Origin: Cryptomeria japonica
Lineage: Eukaryota; Streptophyta; Pinopsida; Cupressales; Cupressaceae
Direction of reading: 5' to 3'
Assembly (NCBI RefSeq): GCF_030272615.1
Contig: NC_081415.1
Coordinates: 513,804,034 to 513,868,033 of the forward strand
Length of the DNA stretch: 64,000 nt
Numbering within the stretch: the first letter of the stretch is position 1; each line of letters opens with the position of its first letter. The notes below the pieces were generated by a model. The model had not been told where the DNA came from, made no database searches, and saw nothing but the letters and a program-made list of their open reading frames with translations. Below are positions 1 through 12,562 of this stretch, in pieces. Position numbers and translations under genes: made by a program.

Positions 1-131
1 GATACACTTACAAATATGATAGATAAATTGCATGCAATAATAAAAGATAGAGATAAATGATAAAGAGAAGACAAGGCCTATAGCCAAACCTCCATTTTAA
101 GACACGAGTGTGATGAAGCTCAAAATAATTC

Positions 132-362
132 TTGTTGCTACAAGATGATTACACGAAGGTTATGGATAGAGATAACTTGAGAGCACTTGTAGAGTGTTCA
201 AGAGAGCACAATGGATTCAAGAGAGAGAAATATAAGAGAGGGTTAAGACATAACCAAGAGTCCATTCAAATGAGAAAAGAAGATCTTTTAAAGTTGGGAA
301 GAGACATAGAGAGCCATTACAGTTTAAAGAAAGCCAAGGGACATGAGTTGAAAGGTGCCTGA
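132..362 (+). other. Unrecognised short ORF, charged
   Basis: An open frame of 76 codons rich in Lys, Arg and Glu with no Pro, of the sort that forms a coiled coil. I do not recognise a family. It lies at the window edge within the debris of element G, upstream of the plus-strand PMD remnant. It could be a piece of a carried gene or chance. The start codon is not supported by anything else. Confidence 0.2.
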
Positions 363-1739
363 CTAACTACACGATGTGAGATTCTGTAAATGTATCAAGG
401 CATTATCATGGCACACAAACATTTGTGTAGCATGCTATTATCCTCTCAAAGATAGGCCCAAATGGGATTTTGGGGTAAACAAAGGCACTTTGTCTTTAGG
501 GCCTGTGATGTCAAAATGATGGGATTTTGACCACGAGTTTGTCATTAATACACTGGGTGCCATGCATAAGTGTCATAAATGCACTAGGTATAATTTAAGA
601 CACTACATTTTGGCCCCATTTTAGTGGACTGATTGACTCAAGGGATCAGGTGCACTAAAGGTTTTTTAGAAAGATAAATTCATTAAGCCCATGCAGTGCA
701 ATGAATGCAATATATACTTAGCCGAAAAAGGATATTGTAGAAGTGAAAAAGGTTGAGTTGGAGATCATGAATGATGCCCCCAAGTCTCCATGAGAAACCA
801 TAGTATTCAGCATGATGACTCTCATATTGCAAAACTCAAAAATTTGTCATTACAAAAAATAATCGAATCTGCTTTGGTGAGAAAAATACTTAGGAAGCGT
901 TAATAAAGATAGAAACAAAAAAATTTAATATAGGTGAGTATATTCCCCCTCGTGGTTTTCCCCAGGGAGGTTGGGAAAATAGGAAATGGAACGAGCAAAT
1001 ATTGTCACAAAATGGCCGAGAAAAATTTTGGGCAAAAAGTAAGCTATATAATTGAGAGCATGCCCTTGGAAGGGTCATTTTTCACTATTCACCATGAGAA
1101 TTTCTACTAAGATTTGTATAGATTATAAGTGAAAATGCAACGCAAAGAGGAGCATAGGGTGAGCAGGATCGAGGAGCTTTGAATCGCAGTGGAGCAGGGC
1201 CATGAGCCCAAGCCAGTATGCTTCAAATCTTGTGCTTATGCTTTATTTTATGCATTTTTTATCATTTTCCTTTTTGATGTTGCATAGGTGTCTTGGTGTT
1301 GGCACTGCGTATCCATCTAGGGCATGTGTTGTCATCTAAGGACCATGCATTAGTCCTTCTTGGATGTTGGCATCTTAAGGACGCACCATCATCCAAATCA
1401 AAGCATTGATAGAGGCTGACTAGAAGTTTTTATCTTCATGCAAACTTTGGCTGAGATGTGGGTGCATACTTCAGGGCATCCACTTTAAACACTATGAGAC
1501 CGAGCCAAGGAGTTGCTGGCTACAGATAGATGACTACTCAGGAGAGTGAGACAATGGTGTATATTCTATCTACTAGAGTTGTAGTTTCATGCACCGATGT
1601 TGTGAGCCTTGATGGGGAGATGAGATGTAGACACCATGTCCTTCTATCTACTACATCCTTTAGCTACCCATCTAGGGGTAGAGAATATCCCCTGCAATCC
1701 TAGTGGGAGTAGAGCTAGGTAGACAGTAGGAGTGGGCAC
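363..1739. other. No gene recognised; decayed repeat DNA
   Basis: No open frame of interest, tRNA, LTR end or tandem array could be recognised here. By position it should hold the 3' end of element G (upstream side of its antisense PMD gene and perhaps an LTR), but I could not locate a TG...CA pair. Confidence 0.4.
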
Positions 1740-2830
1740 TTGATCAAACAGTCGACACGATCGAGCACATCTACCTATGAGCCATGGGCCAAGGCTGAGT
1801 TATGATTCCCTTGGTTCAACACATCATGATAGGGACTGTGGTACATTGAGTGCTTACTAATGATCATAGTTTAGAGATGACTATCAGATTCATGCCATTG
1901 ATTCAAGGATGAAGGAGTGTGGCATAATATATGCATTGTGGCAGAGCATGCTTGCACATCTCTACTATGAGCTCTCCTACTACGTCCATCAAGACTACCA
2001 GAGCCTGACAGCATGCACCTTGTTGTAGGACTAGATTTTTTAGCATATTACATGTACTCGACCACTTGGTTTTCCTATTCTGATGCCCATAGACATGTTG
2101 AGGGTGCACAACTACCCATTGCAGAGCGATGACTAGCAAACTAGGGAACTTACCTACTAGAGGGTCACCATCGACCATCTCAGGATTGGGGACATCATAT
2201 GGCAACCATTTTGTAATATGCGGGTATAACACATGAACCGCATCCATCTCCCATGGATGCAACATGGTTGGTTCCTTCTTAGTTACCAAGATCATATCAT
2301 TGTGCTCTATTACTAGTGATGGTGTATGTGGTAGTTCGAGTAGGTACAGACCATCTCATCCATCATCCCCACATACATTCGTTCTACCAGGAGGGCGGTG
2401 CGACCACAGTACCTACCTTGCCCCATGCTCAGAGAGATTTGTGATAGTTCTGAAGGCAGTGACAACATTGACATCCCATTGCAGTTTGATATTGATGATG
2501 TTGGAGTCACCCATGACTTTGCAGAGTGGTGGGGCACAACAAGGCCTACCCTAATCTTCCCACTAGATGTAGTAGGAGGACACGTCAGAGCTCTTGGAGG
2601 AGATATCAATGACTATTCCTCCTCAAGTGATGAGGGTGATAGGTCTTTACAGAGATAGTGGGTGGGGAGCCTGAGCCCAGAGAGACCATTGTTGATGCTA
2701 GTAGCTAGGGCCCTCCCACCATTGCCTGTCGCACCACCACCACCACTAGTGTAGGCACTGGCACTAGTAGTAGCCATAGGTGAATTTGCTAGTAGGGTAC
2801 CTCTATGGAATCCAGACTAGCAGAGGGGCG
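1740..2830 (+). pseudogene. Plant mobile domain (PMD) remnant carried by element G
   Basis: Frame-broken plus-strand translation matches the antisense PMD genes of elements A and B in this window. The clearest match is LAHLYYELSYYVHQ near 1950-1995, against LAHLYYELHQFVYHG in A. Next comes a decayed HI.CTRP block against HLPVTRP, then IDHLRIGDIIWQPF near 2170-2215 against the IGRLEHW...VVIWRPY region. A proline-rich stretch at about 2705-2750 follows. PMD proteins are plant nuclear factors linked to silencing and are often carried by transposons. G is a minus-strand element, so this copy is antisense to its pol and lies downstream of its integrase, the same arrangement as in A and B. Many stops and frameshifts make it non-functional. 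Confidence 0.6.
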
Positions 2831-3871
2831 ATCCTGGTATGCATTTTGATTTTAATTTTTACCTTTAGTCTTTCTCATACATGTTTTGATATATATACAT
2901 GCAGAGATATTTGATGTTGTAGATACTAATATATGCTTTTTATGCTTGTGGAGAGCATTTCTAAGTGATCAAGCTTCATCAATTAGACACTCATAGAGAT
3001 CATCCCCCATGTGATGACCTAGGCCCAGTACTGGATGCGTATCAGTCACTTTAGACAATAGGGAGACACACCCACCTACTCAAGCCTATAAAATGGCTTC
3101 AGATAGGATATAAGGAGGGCTAGGTGCAGCAGATGTAGGGAGTAGCACAACTGGCCACCATAATAGGACAGAGGGAATATGCCTTGCTAGAGGTCTTAAC
3201 TATCCTCAAAGAGAGATCAGGTAGTGACATGAGATAAGAGTGTCAAGAGGGTATGCAAGGTTCTACAAAGCTAGGTTGTGAAGTGTTATAGCTACGAGAT
3301 GGAAATCTACCTTAGCTAGATAGTCACCATGTCAGGATCAGAATCCCCCAATGCCTACGACCTCAAGGATCCATCCTCCCAAGGGATCATGAGACATTTT
3401 GATTTGTATAGATTGATCAATTCTTTATTCATCAAATGTATAACATTCTTTTGATTTATACATAGATGTACTGATGTAGTTTAGAGACACATATGCCAAC
3501 ATCACATGTTTTTGTAATGATGTGATACATGTTTATTTATACTTTACATTGATGTTATATATATATGAGATTCAACATTCCAATCTTATCTTGTGTCATT
3601 ATGGATGGATGTACTCTTAATTCTATATGCCCATTATGTATTCTCATCTTATGGATTGTTTAGATTAGATGTACATCATGATTTAATTTAGATATTGGTG
3701 TATATATGCATGATTAAATTCCATGATGATCATTGTATAGATGTTTTTGAGATATAGATAGAACATGTATACACATGCACACACACACACACACATGTAT
3801 ATATATGCACAGTCAGTCCATAACATAGAGATGACTGGATGTCATGTTGATAAAGATATATCATGATGTGA
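2831..3871. other. Degenerate 3' region of G with CA microsatellite
   Basis: No intact gene. A weak plus-strand reading near 3130-3230 resembles a helical tail that could belong to the C-terminus of the PMD remnant. A short (CA)n run lies at about 3775-3796. The remainder is AT-rich and unassigned, and corresponds in position to the spacer between integrase and PMD in A and B. Confidence 0.35.
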
Positions 3872-4572
3872 CTACCATAAAGATCTAAGTGTCACATGCA
3901 TGATACATATAGCTTTCCTTTTATGTATTATATCTACATAGGTGCAAAGTGTTGACAGGTTTCTTAATAGGCACACTATCCATATGAGATAAACCATAGG
4001 CACCAGAACCATACACATAGGTGACAACCAATTCAGACTAAACTTCCCTCTTTGATTAGGTGGCACATTGATAGTTCTCTGATTCTCAAAATGAACTAGG
4101 TCACCTATCGTAAAGGTTCAGGATAGCACACTTTGGTTATATTGTTTAGACAAATAATTTTGATAAGATTGAAGATGTTGAAGGGCTTTTAAATGGCACT
4201 CATCTAGCAACTCACACTGATTGAGATGAAGGGTATGATAAGAATCATCATCAATAAGCCCTTTTAGGGAGATGTGTAAGGATAGAATCTTCAAATCAAG
4301 AGGCATGATAACATTAGCGCCATACATGAGGTTGTAAGGCATTGTCCCCGTAGCTATATATACACTCAATTGATAGGCCCATAATGCATATACCACCCAA
4401 ATATGTTAGTCTTTACCATGTTTAATAATGATCTTATATAGAATCTATTCAATAGTCTTGTTCAATGCTTCTACTTGACCATTAGATTGGGATAATAAGG
4501 TGTAGAAAACTGATGTTGGATGTGAAAATTCTTAAGAAAATGCTTAACCTCTTTGTTCTTAAATGGTCTACC
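3872..4572 (-). pseudogene. Ty3 integrase, C-terminal half (element G)
   Basis: Minus-strand fragments give the second half of a Ty3-type integrase. 4471-4572 holds RPFKNKEV and STPYYP from the catalytic core. 4118-4396 holds LWAYQLSVYIATGTMPYNL and a leucine-rich helical segment. 3872-4066 holds the C-terminal domain with SGAY-like spacing and the closing histidine motif. The gene is cut at 4572 by element F and resumes at 63738 with the other half. Stops and frameshifts separate the pieces. The boundary pentamer CTACC at 4568-4572 is the TSD of F. Confidence 0.85.
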
Positions 4573-5787
4573 TATAGCGTCATAAAAATACAACCCTTGC
4601 AATTTTTGACTGCATTTCGATCTTTGCATTAGCAGATGAATCCCTAAGCCTGATTGGAGACCCAAAACATGCTCATGTCATCAAAAACTTGCATTTTCCA
4701 TCATTATGCACTACCTTTTGTTGTTTCCTGACCTAAATTAAGGTAGGATAGGGGTGTGGTGCCCTTGTCCTAGCCCTATTTTGGGCTCTCTTTGGTCGCC
4801 CATTACATTGGGCTTCTCAATTGTGAAGTGGGAAAAGTTTCTCTATGTTGGCCTAAGATGGGAAATTACCTAAACACCCCTAAATGGAAACTATATAAGG
4901 ATAACTTCCCCTCCTATTTGCATAAGTGATTGTAGGGTGAACAAGGGAGAGGTCTCCATTATTGTTATCAAGCATTCAAGCATCCATTCAAGCATTAAGC
5001 AGTTCAAGTCTCTTTTCAAGGCTAGGTGTTGCATTCAAGACAAAGATTCAACCATTGAAGAGGAAATTTCTATCAACATTCAAGACATCCTATTTCACAT
5101 ATCCATTCAATCAAATTTATCTATAAAGGTATCAACTTTTCAATTACATCCCCTCCTTGAGGTGGATTTACTTCAGTCATTTCCTTTCATTTACTCACAA
5201 CATTTTTCAACCACTTAGTTAATTCCAAAATGGGGTTTGACCTAAAGGCAAACCCCAATCCCAACAACATCTCCCTCTCTTTTCTGTGTGAAATTTGTAG
5301 GTGTGTGACTATAATTGCAGGTTTAGGCTTCATTTTTAGAGATGACAAAAACCCTTTTCAGCACACAGATTTTTCGAAGGACCGTGTGATAATTACACAT
5401 GGTCCCTGCAACTTGCGCTCAGATTTTTCAGGGAAGCTTTGTCTCAACATTCTTTTGCTAATTCTAGGTGCACAACTTCATCTTGCATCTCTATCTCAAT
5501 ATATAATTGTTTCTTTGTCATTTATGCACTTAGGCTTAATTTTCTTAATTCAACTAATCTATTACAAAGAGGATTAATTTATTTTTGTAATACCTTCCAA
5601 ATTTACTGCAATTCACTTAGTATTCAATCTCTTACCATTTGCGATTGGATCTAGTGAATTCAACCCCTCTTTTGAATGTAATGTGTGAAAAAAATTTAGG
5701 GAATCCTTTGCGAAACTTTCATCCCTCTTTTGAAGGGATTAAAACTTTCCACTTGATCTCCCCTCATCATTTTTTGACCACATTACA
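4573..5787 (+). repeat. Element F 5' LTR
   Basis: Direct repeat of the copy at 62584-63737. The left end is TATAGCGTCATAAAA where TG is expected, which is consistent with a G-to-A change. The right end is ACCACATTACA. It contains a TATA-like stretch near 4892-4900 and a hairpin-capable GGACC...GGTCC block near 5381-5407. Open frames inside it (for example 4937-5218 and 5230-5577) are not retroelement proteins. Confidence 0.85.
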
Positions 5788-6988
5788 TTTTGGTGAACCC
5801 AACGTCTTACATTCTTTACATTGAAAGTTATTGCATACTTTTCATTTACAAGTTTAATTTTCTTACAATTTACACAACTTAGTGGTTAATTCATTCAAAA
5901 CCCTAGTTGCTAAAATTGAAATTGAACTTGTATTTTGCAAACAAATGCTATCTATTGTCTTAGATATGAAAATTACATTGCTTGACAAATTCAATTCTTT
6001 CATTGTCTTTTTCAATTTGCAAATCAAATTTACAAAATTAAGTGGACTTGTGAAAAAATGGATTTTCATTTAATTTTCAGATTTGTGACTATTTTCAAAC
6101 ATGTCTTCTTGCATTAAATTCAAATTTTCAATCTCCCTCCTTTTCCCAAAATTCAAAATTTCAAAATTTAGTGGTTAGGTCCTAAAACCCTAATTTTCAA
6201 ATTTAATTGGATTTTGTGCAAATTTCAATCAATTTCAACCAATTTTAGTTTTCTAAATATTATTTATGGTGGCCCTATCCATCACATTTGACCTTTTTCA
6301 AAATTTGCAATTCAATTTCTTATATTTTTCCAAAACCCTAATAGGGTCCTATTTTGACATTCTAACCTTAAATTCACCTATCTAGAGATCTTAAAATCAA
6401 TCAATTTTGGGGTGTTAGCTCTCAAATCATCGTATCTTTCATCCTTGAAAATTTCCAAAAAAGTTGGGAGGACCGTGCATAACTTACACATGGTCCTTGG
6501 TTTTTTTCCTAAAATTTTAGGAGACTGTTATGACTATATTTAATTGGTTAAATCCAAAGAATTGGCTGATTTTATTGATTTTTTATCCCTCTTAAATTGA
6601 AAACACTTCCCAATTTCAACATTGCAACTTTCAAGGAAACATTTAAAATTAAGTGGTTAATTATAAGCTGCCCTAATTTTAAGATCTTAATTGTGTCAAT
6701 TTTAAATTTGAGATTAAGTGGTATCCCATTGGCCTTAATTTTAAATTTCAATCTCTTTTTATTAATTATAAATCTTTCTTGGAGATTGTGTCATTTCTTC
6801 TTTCCACAAAGTTCAAATTGTATAATCATCATTTTCTTGAATTTTGCAAACTTTGTTCCCAAAATTCAAATTCAAATTCCAATTTTTTCCTTCTAATGTA
6901 TGAGTTTTAAAGCTATTAGTCCTACCTCTCCTATCCTTGTTAGACTAATCATTAGAATCCAAGCTTCCTAAGGTTTATTCTCGAAGAG
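5788..6988 (+). other. Element F primer-site region and T-rich leader
   Basis: Immediately after the LTR comes TTTTGGTGAACCCAACG, placed where the primer-binding site must be; I cannot assign the tRNA. The following 1.1 kb is rich in T and in short AAATTTTCAAATT-like runs with several AAACCCTAA words, and encodes nothing recognisable. A second copy of the GGACC...GGTCC hairpin of the LTR lies at 6471-6497. Confidence 0.6.
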
Positions 6989-8728
6989 ATGGAGCCTAAT
7001 TTGGGTGACTTCTACAATGAGGATATTGCTAATTCTTCCCATCCTAATAATATCTCTACCTACCCAATTGATGATTCCCCTGATGAAGAAGAAGCTTTAA
7101 CTAGAGTTTCCATAGATCAACTTTCAAAATTGGATAATCAATTTGACAATTTCCAACAATGGATGTCCCAAGAATATCCTAATAGTGAAGCTCTTCCATT
7201 AATTGAAGGTCTAAAATGCATGCTTCAAAGTGATAAGAATGGAATTGATATATTGCATGGTATTTCTCACATTGTTGATTCTAATGTTATGCCTATGAAG
7301 AATTGTACTGAGAACCTAGGTTATTCACAACCTCCTATACAAATCAATCATTCTATTCTTTTGACCACTTCTATGGCTAGTATTCCTACTTTCACTTTGA
7401 ACATCATGGCTACTTCAACTCAAAATGTCATACCTACAACCATTAGTCATGGGGGAAATCCCTCTTCTTCATTTAATCCTCCATCTTTATCTATGCCTTC
7501 AATGAGTATTCCTATTGTCTCTCAACCAATCAATGTGACGCAAGGGGGAAATTCATCCAATCATTTTTCACCTCCTTTTAGTGTCCCATTTCTTGCCCAA
7601 TCATCACCTATGCCTAATTACCATAGTGTCCCACTACCTTATTCTCAATCAATTCCTTCTTTCAATAATATCACACCACCTTCTCAATCAAACATTTCTA
7701 ACATTAATTCTTCAACCGAAGAAAGCATTAATAACCTTGCTAAAACTATGTCTTCATTGCAACAACAAGTTGCTTCAGTGAGTCAATCCAAGTTTAGTGT
7801 GCCCACAATTGATGTTGTGGGCCCGCTTTCTCTTGATATTGTTAGAGTTGTCCGTCTTAAACATTTTCAAGTCCCTCAATTGGAACTCTATATTAGAAAA
7901 GGTGATCCTTTAACACATGTCTAAGCATTCCAAACTTTGTGTACTGACTTTTCTCATGATCAAAGATTGCTTTCCAAATTATTTACTGGAACATTAAGAG
8001 ATAAGGCTTTACAATGGTAATATTTTTTACCTTCTTATTGTATTACTTCTTTTCAAAAATTAGCAAGTACTTTTATTCAACAATTTCAAAACAACATAGG
8101 TTATAAAATCACTTTGATTGATTTAATGCATTGTAAACAAGGTGTTAAAGAAAAAGTGACTGATTTCATTAGTAGATACAAGAATTTATGTTCTCAAATC
8201 TCTTTTCCAGTGCCTGGTAATGATATTCAAATAATTTTCAATTCTAATTTGCAAAAAGATATTAGGGAAAAACTTCTCTTTTCTGAGTTTACTTCCTTTC
8301 CGCAGTTGTGCGCAACACTTCATAATTATGAACTGACTGTGAGTCAAATGGAGAAATCTACTCCTATGGCTCTGAGTGATAAGGGTGAGAATGCTCAACA
8401 ACCATTTTCTAAGTTGAAACCAAACAAAGGCTTCATCAAATTCAATGACACCATCAACAACAACAATATGAATGCTACAATAGGTGTGCCTCCTATTTCT
8501 AAATTTTTCAAAAGAGAGAAAGAATTTACTCCTTTGAATGAATCTTTGTATAGTATCATGTCTCAGTTGTTACATAGAAATGTTATCAAACTTTCTCCAA
8601 TAAAACTAGTTGATTCTTCTAAAGCAACTTCACCTAACTTTGATAATAAGTCTTTTTGTCAATTTCTTCGTCAACCTAGTCATGATACTGAAAAATGTTT
8701 TGCATTAAAATGTAAATTCAAGATTTGA
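6989..8728 (+). pseudogene. gag: Element F gag
   Basis: An open frame of 311 codons starts at 6989 and, after stops near 7922 and 8019, continues in the same frame to 8728. The first part is acidic and then Ser/Pro/Asn-rich. The second part (about 7930-8350) is the retrotransposon gag domain, with LFTGTLRDKALQW and a YKNLCSQIS-like helix. A zinc-knuckle variant follows near 8650-8710 (FCQFLRQPSHDTEKC), in which the second ligand His of the Cys-His-His-Cys type is replaced by Leu. Gag would form the virus-like particle. Premature stops make this copy inactive. The frame is broken again before the protease segment. Confidence 0.75.
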
Positions 8729-9293
8729 TTGATAATAATACTATATCTGTGACAAGTGTGAATGATAAGGGAAACAAATCAGTAGCTCCTCCTAATCAAA
8801 ATCTTAAGATTTTCACTAATCCTTTATCCTCTCATACCTCTAACGTGATTGAGACTGAACAGACTTCTTTCTCTCCCACCGATTTTACTTTTACAACTCA
8901 AAATATGGTTAATTTGGTAGAGAAACAAGAAACACCTAAGGATCCATGTATCACATTTGATCCTAGTGAGACCATTAAGGCACATGATGGCCCTTAATAC
9001 GTAGTTGCAAAGATCCAAGGCACACCTTGTCGTGGTGTGCTTATTGATCCCTCTTGCATGGTTAATGTCATCACTAAAGAATATCTTTATAATTTACATT
9101 TTCATCAACCAATCTATGATGATACTAATGTGGTTGTTAAGTTATTTGATGGATTTTCTTGTCATAGTATTGGTTTTATCACACTTCTTATTGAGGTTCA
9201 TACTAAATCTATAGATGTCAACTTTGTTATCATTCCTCCTTTATATGGTGCAGTTCCACCTCCTTCCTCTTATAGAGAGAAGAGACCTACCTT
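8725..9293 (+). pseudogene. Element F protease-like segment
   Basis: This lies in a different frame from gag, so a one-base shift separates them. After a Ser/Thr-rich linker, the reading near 9000-9100 contains GVLIDPSCMVNVI, the place where Ty3 proteases carry their LIDGG or LIDSG active loop. Here Gly is replaced by Pro-Ser, so activity is unlikely. A stop lies at 8995-8997. The ORF is cut at 9293 by element E and the remaining coding sequence resumes at 16578. Confidence 0.6.
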
Positions 9294-10775
9294 TGCTAAC
9301 TCAATGATGAACAGTGAGTACCAAACCAGTACTAAGAGGGGGGGTGAATCAATACAGACACAAAAAAATTTCCTAAACCGATTTGACTATAAATAGTCCT
9401 CTTGATTGGCAACCACTAACAATGGTCTAAACCAGATTACCACCGGTTAAATACAATGAGACTATGAAAGACATAAACCAGCAACACTTAGCTTTCCACA
9501 CAACCTACACCCTCATTTCAACTTTATCCTTATGCATGAACATTTAATCTACCATCAAAAATATAATAACTTGCTAGCATAACATGATTCACCACTTGAT
9601 AGGAAATAGCAAAGCATCACATGAAAGAGGCATCACACATGACACACATATTTTTCACGTGGAAACCCAACTAGGAAAAACCATGGTGGGGACCCACAAG
9701 CTATTTTTGAACTCTTTAGAAGTCTACTCTGTTAGGAGCAAAGTCCGATTAAGGACTGTTACAATAGGTTATGTTAGGAACCGATCCTGTTAGGGATCAC
9801 CTGGTTAAGGGATGGCTAGAATACCCGGTTAAGGGTTAAACCATGTTAAATGTCACCTTGTTAGAGGATTTTAAGAACTCAATGGCTTTGAGTCACCCTA
9901 TTAAAGGATTTACAGCAAGTTGGTTAAAGTTACCCTATTAAGGGATTTTCCAACTGTTAAACTGATTAGATATCAATAGGTATTACAATGATCTGGTAAT
10001 AGCACTCAATGCCAATGTAGATCCGCTTTAGTTCCTTCCTTCTGCACACACACTTTGCAGGTATCAATTCTCTTATCTAGTCTAGCAAGAATCACGCATC
10101 TCTGCACTTAGATACACACACAACATTTTCCAACAACATCAACATGAAACACAATATCAACCTTATAGAACATAGATAGGTCGGTAGCATAAACCCTAAA
10201 CCCTAAACATTAAGGTTAAGCAATTGATTGGTTCAATCCTGACCATTGAACACTTTGTATTGAATACAACATTCTTGAACAGATCTCAAGACATTCTCCA
10301 TCATTCATTCTTCACCACTTCATGGAGGCAATAACCCATCATGCATTCTCCACCGTTTACAAAGACTTCACACATTCCCGAGGCAGATAGGATCAATCTC
10401 CTTCATGCAATGTCCTTTATGCGCACAAAGATGACATGGCAACACAATCTGTTCATCATTACAATCATAACTCATCACACGATATCATTGGTTGAATCAC
10501 ATAGGCTTGGAACACTTCAACCGGAAACCCTGAAGCTAAGACTACCAACCGGTAGTCATACCACATTCCATGTACCGGTTCACATTTCAACATACCAGTT
10601 CACTTGGACAAACATACCGCTTCACCTTTTCAACATATACCGGTTTACAACATCATGCCGATTCTCTTTGCCAGTTGCTTAACTTCAATATACCAGTTCA
10701 CTTCTTAGCATATTGACATCAATGACAACATACAATATCATCATGTCATCATACTCTTCCACCTATGCCAACAAT
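9294..10775 (-). repeat. Element E LTR (3' LTR in element orientation)
   Basis: It begins TGCTAACTCAATG and ends TATGCCAACA on the plus strand. It is 1482 bp; the partner is 1405 bp, mainly because about 77 bp near 10090-10165 are absent there. It contains many CCGGTT words and a short CCCTAAA repeat near 10191-10209. The end near 9330 carries the polypurine AGGGGGGGTGAATC, the complement of the TTCACCCCCC block also found in the LTRs of D. Confidence 0.9.
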
Positions 10776-11015
10776 CTCCCCCTTTGGCATTGATGGCAAT
10801 ATACAAAGATATCTCTCCGCTTCACATCTTCTCCCCCAAAGCTGCAGATATCTTCTCTCCATCACATCTTCTCCCTCTTTGACAACAATGCCAAAGTGGA
10901 GGCACAAGCTTTCCTATTCGACTATGCTACTCCCCCTGAGGAGTAGCATCCTTCAACACATCAATCTTGAAAAGATTTGACACTGCAATACCTGACTGAT
11001 GCAGAGCACATACCT

Positions 11016-11795
11016 TTAGTTCACCTCTTGAAGGGACAACACCCCTAATTCACCTCTCAAATATGTAAATGAAGCCTTTGGTAGAGGCTTGGTGAATATG
11101 TCTACTAACTGCTCCTTACCGAAAACATGTTCTAATACAACCTCTTTTTTGTGAACCTTCTCCCTCAAGAAATGATACTTGAGATCAAAGTGATTGGTTC
11201 TAGCATGCAAAACCAGATTCTTGGAGATGTTAATTGCATTGGTGTTGTCACAAAATATACTTACCAGTTCAGATACAAGGACTTTGAAGCCATTCAAGAC
11301 ATGCTTCATCCAAATAGTCTAGGTGCAGTTCATAAAAGTAGCAACATACTCCACTTTTTCTATAGACTGAGAGATACAACTCTGCTTTTTACTTGTCCAT
11401 GAGACTAGTCTACCACCGAGAAAGAATGCACCACTGGTTGTGCTCTTTCAGTCATCCACATTACCAGCCCAATTAGCATTGGTAAACACTTTGAGACTAA
11501 AGTCATTTCTGTATGGATACCACAATCCATACTCTATAGTTCCCTTCAAATATCTAAGAATCTTCTTGACTGCTACCAGGTGGGATTCTCTTGGGCTTTT
11601 CTGGAACTGAGCAGTAATGCCCATTTCATGTGTAATGTTCGATCTGCTATGCACTACATATTGCAATTTACCAATCATTGATCGGTATTCCTTCTCATTT
11701 ACCACTGCCGAGTCATCCTCTTTTGATAATTTACAACCAGTCACCATCAGTGTACCGACCAGTTTGTTGTCTTCCATGCCAAAAGTCTTCAACAC
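11016..11795 (-). pseudogene. Element E RNase H and RT C-terminal region
   Basis: 11448-11795 encodes the Copia segment after the polymerase palm, including YRSMIGKLQYVVHSRSNI and ILRYLKGTIEYGL. 11016-11309 encodes the C-terminal RNase H part, including IFCDNTNAINISKN, HFDLKYHF and VDIFTKPL. This enzyme removes RNA from the DNA hybrid during reverse transcription. The stretch between the two pieces is out of frame and decayed. Confidence 0.85.
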
Positions 11796-11848
11796 TTCTT
11801 TGACATACTTGGACTGAATGATAAATATTCATCTTTCATTTGTTGGAT

Positions 11849-12562
11849 CTATAGTCTAATGAAGAACTTAATCTCCCCTATAAGGGACATCTCAAACTCC
11901 TTTTTCATCTCATCTGCAAAATCATGACTCCTCTTGTCATCTCCTCCAAAGATTATGTCATCAGCAAATACTTCACAGATCAGAATCTGATCTCCTTCTG
12001 ATTTCAAGTAGATATTGCTATCTTCACTTGTTCTTTCAAATCCAATCTTCACAAGATGGGAGTACAAGCATTCATACCATGCTCTAGGTGCCTACTTTAG
12101 TCCATACAAGGCTTTATGTAGCCTACACACCATGTCACTATCTTCAGATAGGGAAAACCCATCTAGTTGCTCTATATACACCTCCTCTTCAAGTATTCCA
12201 TTTAGCAATGCAGATTTTACATCCATTTGGTATACCTTGAATCCTTTAAAGGTTGCATATGCAAGAAGCATACAAACTCCTTCCAATCTTGCTACTAGAG
12301 AAAAGGTCTCTCCATAGTCTTCTCCTTCTTCTTGGGCATATCCTTTACATACTAGTCTAGCTTTGTTCCTCACCACTGTGCCATCCTTATTCATCTTATT
12401 TCTAAAAACCCATTTGGTTCCAATGACATTTTTATGCTCCGGTCTGGATACCAAAGACCATGTACCATTATTCTCTATTTGATCAAGTTCTTCCATTGCC
12501 TCGATCCAGTCTTCATCATTATGTGCCTCTTTGAATGATTTAGGCTCAAATTCAAAGATCAT
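11849..12562 (-). pseudogene. Element E reverse transcriptase
   Basis: 12092-12562 has the Copia RT start: the WIEAMEELDQIENNGTWSL helix, GTKWVFRNK, YQMDVKSALLNG and the KALYGLK signature. 11849-12067 holds the palm, where FADDIIFGG occupies the catalytic Y/F-x-D-D box, with Ala at the variable position. A frame break separates the two pieces at about 12068-12091. Confidence 0.88.

Noticed and set aside
3775-3796. (CA)n microsatellite
   Set aside because: Common simple repeat without further context.
6597-6896. Hydrophobic 99-codon frame in the leader of F
   Set aside because: Produced by T-rich low-complexity leader sequence; no start context or homologue.
9289-9293. A perfect target duplication for E
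   Set aside because: ACCTT and ACCAC match at only three of five positions, so the duplication is reported as imperfect rather than confirmed.
10191-10209. Telomere-like CCCTAAA repeats in an LTR of E
   Set aside because: Only about two and a half copies, degraded in the partner LTR; too short to mean an interstitial telomere.
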